Positions 7,179-7,836 of a stretch of 7,836 bases of DNA are shown here, one piece after another. Both the position numbers and the translations under genes were made by a program. Positions within the stretch are counted from its first letter, which is position 1. Every line of letters starts with the position of its first letter. The DNA is taken from positions 1 through 7,836 of the forward strand of contig JAEWBL010000586.1 in NCBI GenBank assembly GCA_023391175.1, read 5' to 3'. The notes below the pieces were generated by a model, which saw only the letters and a program-made list of their open reading frames with translations, had not been told where the DNA came from and did not search any database. The stretch is from Pseudomonadota bacterium. GTDB taxonomy: Bacteria > Pseudomonadota > Alphaproteobacteria > Rhizobiales > Xanthobacteraceae.

Positions 7179-7220
7179 ACCCTAAACTCGCCCAAAGTCT
7201 CGGGTCTTGATGTGGAGCAA
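7179..7220 (-). promoter_or_regulatory. FNR/FixK-type box with class II-spaced -10 element upstream of the stress protein gene
   Basis: Bases 7207-7220 read TTGATGTGGAGCAA on the plus strand: TTGAT-N4-AGCAA, nine of ten matches to the FNR consensus TTGAT-N4-ATCAA and a full match to the rhizobial FixK form TTG(A/C)-N6-(T/G)CAA. On the minus strand, 22 nt downstream, lies TAGGGT (7184-7179). It keeps T, A and the final T, the three most conserved -10 bases. With a start at 7172, the box centre is at -41.5, the standard class II activator position. The implied leader before the ATG at 7137 is about 35 nt. No -35 hexamer is evident, as expected for such promoters. Confidence 0.5.
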
Positions 7221-7295
7221 ATGGCTCCGGTCTCCGGGGCCGCGCGAAGGCGGCGAGAATCGACCAGATGCCGGAACACCCCTTAGAAATGACGA

Positions 7296-7324
7296 CGCGG
7301 CCGCCCTGGGGGAAGGCGGCCGCG
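7296..7324. repeat. 10-bp perfect inverted repeat
   Basis: CGCGGCCGCC (7296-7305) and GGCGGCCGCG (7315-7324) are exact reverse complements around a 9-nt loop (CTGGGGGAA). The stem is all G/C and has no following T-run, so it is not an intrinsic terminator in either direction. It could form a stable hairpin in a leader of the glycosyltransferase transcript or be a protein-binding site. In GC-rich DNA a chance occurrence is possible. Confidence 0.55.
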
Positions 7325-7403
7325 CCAATGGCACGATCACTTGGGGGGGATGATCGCGCTGACTGGAGAACGCGGGTTCCGCCGATCGGTTCCATCGTCC
7401 TCG

Positions 7404-7419
7404 AAAAATTTTTGCGCAA
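7404..7419. promoter_or_regulatory. Overlapping AT-rich palindromes upstream of the glycosyltransferase gene
   Basis: AAAAATTTTT (7404-7413) is a perfect 10-bp palindrome and overlaps TTGCGCAA (7412-7419), a perfect 8-bp palindrome, about 60-76 nt before the ATG at 7480. The A/T tract stands out in this GC-rich window and could be an upstream promoter element, a bent-DNA site or an operator. No specific regulator is recognised. Confidence 0.3.
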
Positions 7420-7479
7420 TTCCCGCCAGCCCCGGCTAGATGCGGTCTCCATCCCCGGCGCGGGATCGACGGTAGTATC

Positions 7480-7836
7480 ATGACACCTGACCTAAGCATC
7501 GTAATACCGCTATACAACGAAGCCGCCGGCCTGCCCGATTTCCACGATCGCGTGACGGCCATTGCCTCGGCGGAGGCGGAGCGACGCGGGATGCGGGTGG
7601 AAATCGTCTATGTGGACGATGGCAGCCGCGACGGTTCAGCCGCCGTGGCGGCGTCCCTCCCGCATGAACGGACGGACGTTCAGGTGGTGGCGCTTAGCCG
7701 CAACTATGGCAAGGAAGCTGCGCTCATGGCCGGCCACGACCATGCCCGCGGCGACGCCGTGATGTTCATGGACGGCGACGGCCAGCACCCGCCCGAGATG
7801 ATCCCGACCTTCATCGGCTTGTGGAAGGACGAGGGC
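7480..7836 (+). CDS. Family 2 glycosyltransferase (polyprenyl-phosphate sugar transferase type), N-terminal part only
   Basis: The first 119 codons of a GT-A fold, family 2 glycosyltransferase run off the window end. The nucleotide-sugar site is clear: LSIVIPLYNE (5-14), VYVDDGS (43-49), LSRNYGKEAALMAGHDHARGD (72-92) and the metal-binding MDGDGQHPPE (97-106). This pattern is that of the DPM1/GtrB/ArnC-like group, which transfer a sugar to polyprenyl phosphate at the inner membrane. Those proteins usually have C-terminal membrane segments, which would lie beyond 7836. The start at 7480 is chosen because it gives the standard N-terminus and no other ATG or GTG is in frame nearby; the upstream GGTAG is a weak ribosome-binding sequence. 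Codons 5-11 include CTA, GTA, ATA and CTA, which are uncommon in the other genes here. The donor and acceptor cannot be named. Confidence 0.93.
   Translation, partial: MTPDLSIVIPLYNEAAGLPDFHDRVTAIASAEAERRGMRVEIVYVDDGSRDGSAAVAASLPHERTDVQVVALSRNYGKEAALMAGHDHARGDAVMFMDGDGQHPPEMIPTFIGLWKDEG

Larger units (their letters stand above)
7138..7479. other. Divergent intergenic region between the stress protein and glycosyltransferase genes
   Basis: This 342-bp stretch holds no gene I can support. From left to right it contains the leader and FNR/FixK-type promoter of the minus-strand gene (7138-7220), one GANTC site (GAATC, 7257-7261), a 10-bp inverted repeat (7296-7324), a GGTTCC-N7-GGTTCC direct repeat (7375-7393) and overlapping AT-rich palindromes (7404-7419). 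I find no convincing sigma-70 promoter for the plus-strand glycosyltransferase; TTGCGC at 7412-7417 has only a poor -10 partner. Confidence 0.6.

Noticed and set aside
7375..7393. GTTC repeats resembling the alphaproteobacterial LexA box GTTC-N7-GTTC
   Set aside because: The two GTTC copies are separated by 9 nt rather than 7, so the spacing is wrong for LexA; it is recorded only as a GGTTCC direct repeat.
7268..7483. A 71-codon plus-strand frame whose stop overlaps the glycosyltransferase ATG as ATGA
   Set aside because: The ATGA overlap suggested a coupled leader gene, but codon use is poor (TTA, CGA, AGA, TCA, CTA, GTA), there is no clear ribosome-binding site, no domain is seen, and it covers the hairpin and AT-rich palindromes. 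Ribosome profiling could reopen it.

Overview
The window is GC-rich, with strong G/C preference at third codon positions, and reads as chromosome from an alphaproteobacterium. The order ispH-thrB-rnhA, the DUF1013 regulator TrcR (a family essentially restricted to Alphaproteobacteria) and the MurJ sequence all point to Hyphomicrobiales. Something close to Xanthobacter or Azorhizobium is my guess from general resemblance. No mobile element, CRISPR array, tRNA or rRNA is visible.

Layout. Positions 1-375 (minus) hold the N-terminal 125 codons of an RND efflux periplasmic adaptor lipoprotein. Positions 551-5266 (minus) hold five genes transcribed in the order ispH, thrB, rnhA, a Uma2-type (DUF820) nuclease-fold gene, then murJ. 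ispH-thrB-rnhA are tightly packed (3-nt gap, then a 4-nt ATGA overlap). The Uma2 gene follows 43 nt later and murJ 105 nt after that. A 253-bp divergent region (5267-5519) separates ispH from trcR (5520-6224, plus). A strong hairpin near 6248-6281 is shared by the convergent trcR and a tandem-domain universal stress protein gene (6307-7137, minus). A 342-bp divergent region (7138-7479) without a convincing gene precedes a truncated family 2 glycosyltransferase (7480 to the window end, plus).

How the parts relate. The minus-strand block is mostly housekeeping: isoprenoid precursor synthesis (IspH), threonine synthesis (ThrB), RNA-DNA hybrid removal (RnhA) and lipid II flipping (MurJ). IspH supplies precursors of undecaprenyl phosphate, the carrier that lipid II is built on and that the glycosyltransferase may also use. 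This is a thematic link, not evidence of a shared system.

The most useful non-coding observation is an FNR/FixK-type box (TTGAT-N4-AGCAA, 7207-7220) upstream of the stress protein gene. Its centre lies exactly 41.5 bp from the start site implied by a TAGGGT -10-like hexamer, the classical geometry for oxygen-responsive activation. I see no strong case for a previously undescribed multi-gene system here. The other observations are modest: a Uma2 gene inside a housekeeping cluster, a displaced Shine-Dalgarno sequence before ispH, and an unusual leader region before the glycosyltransferase.
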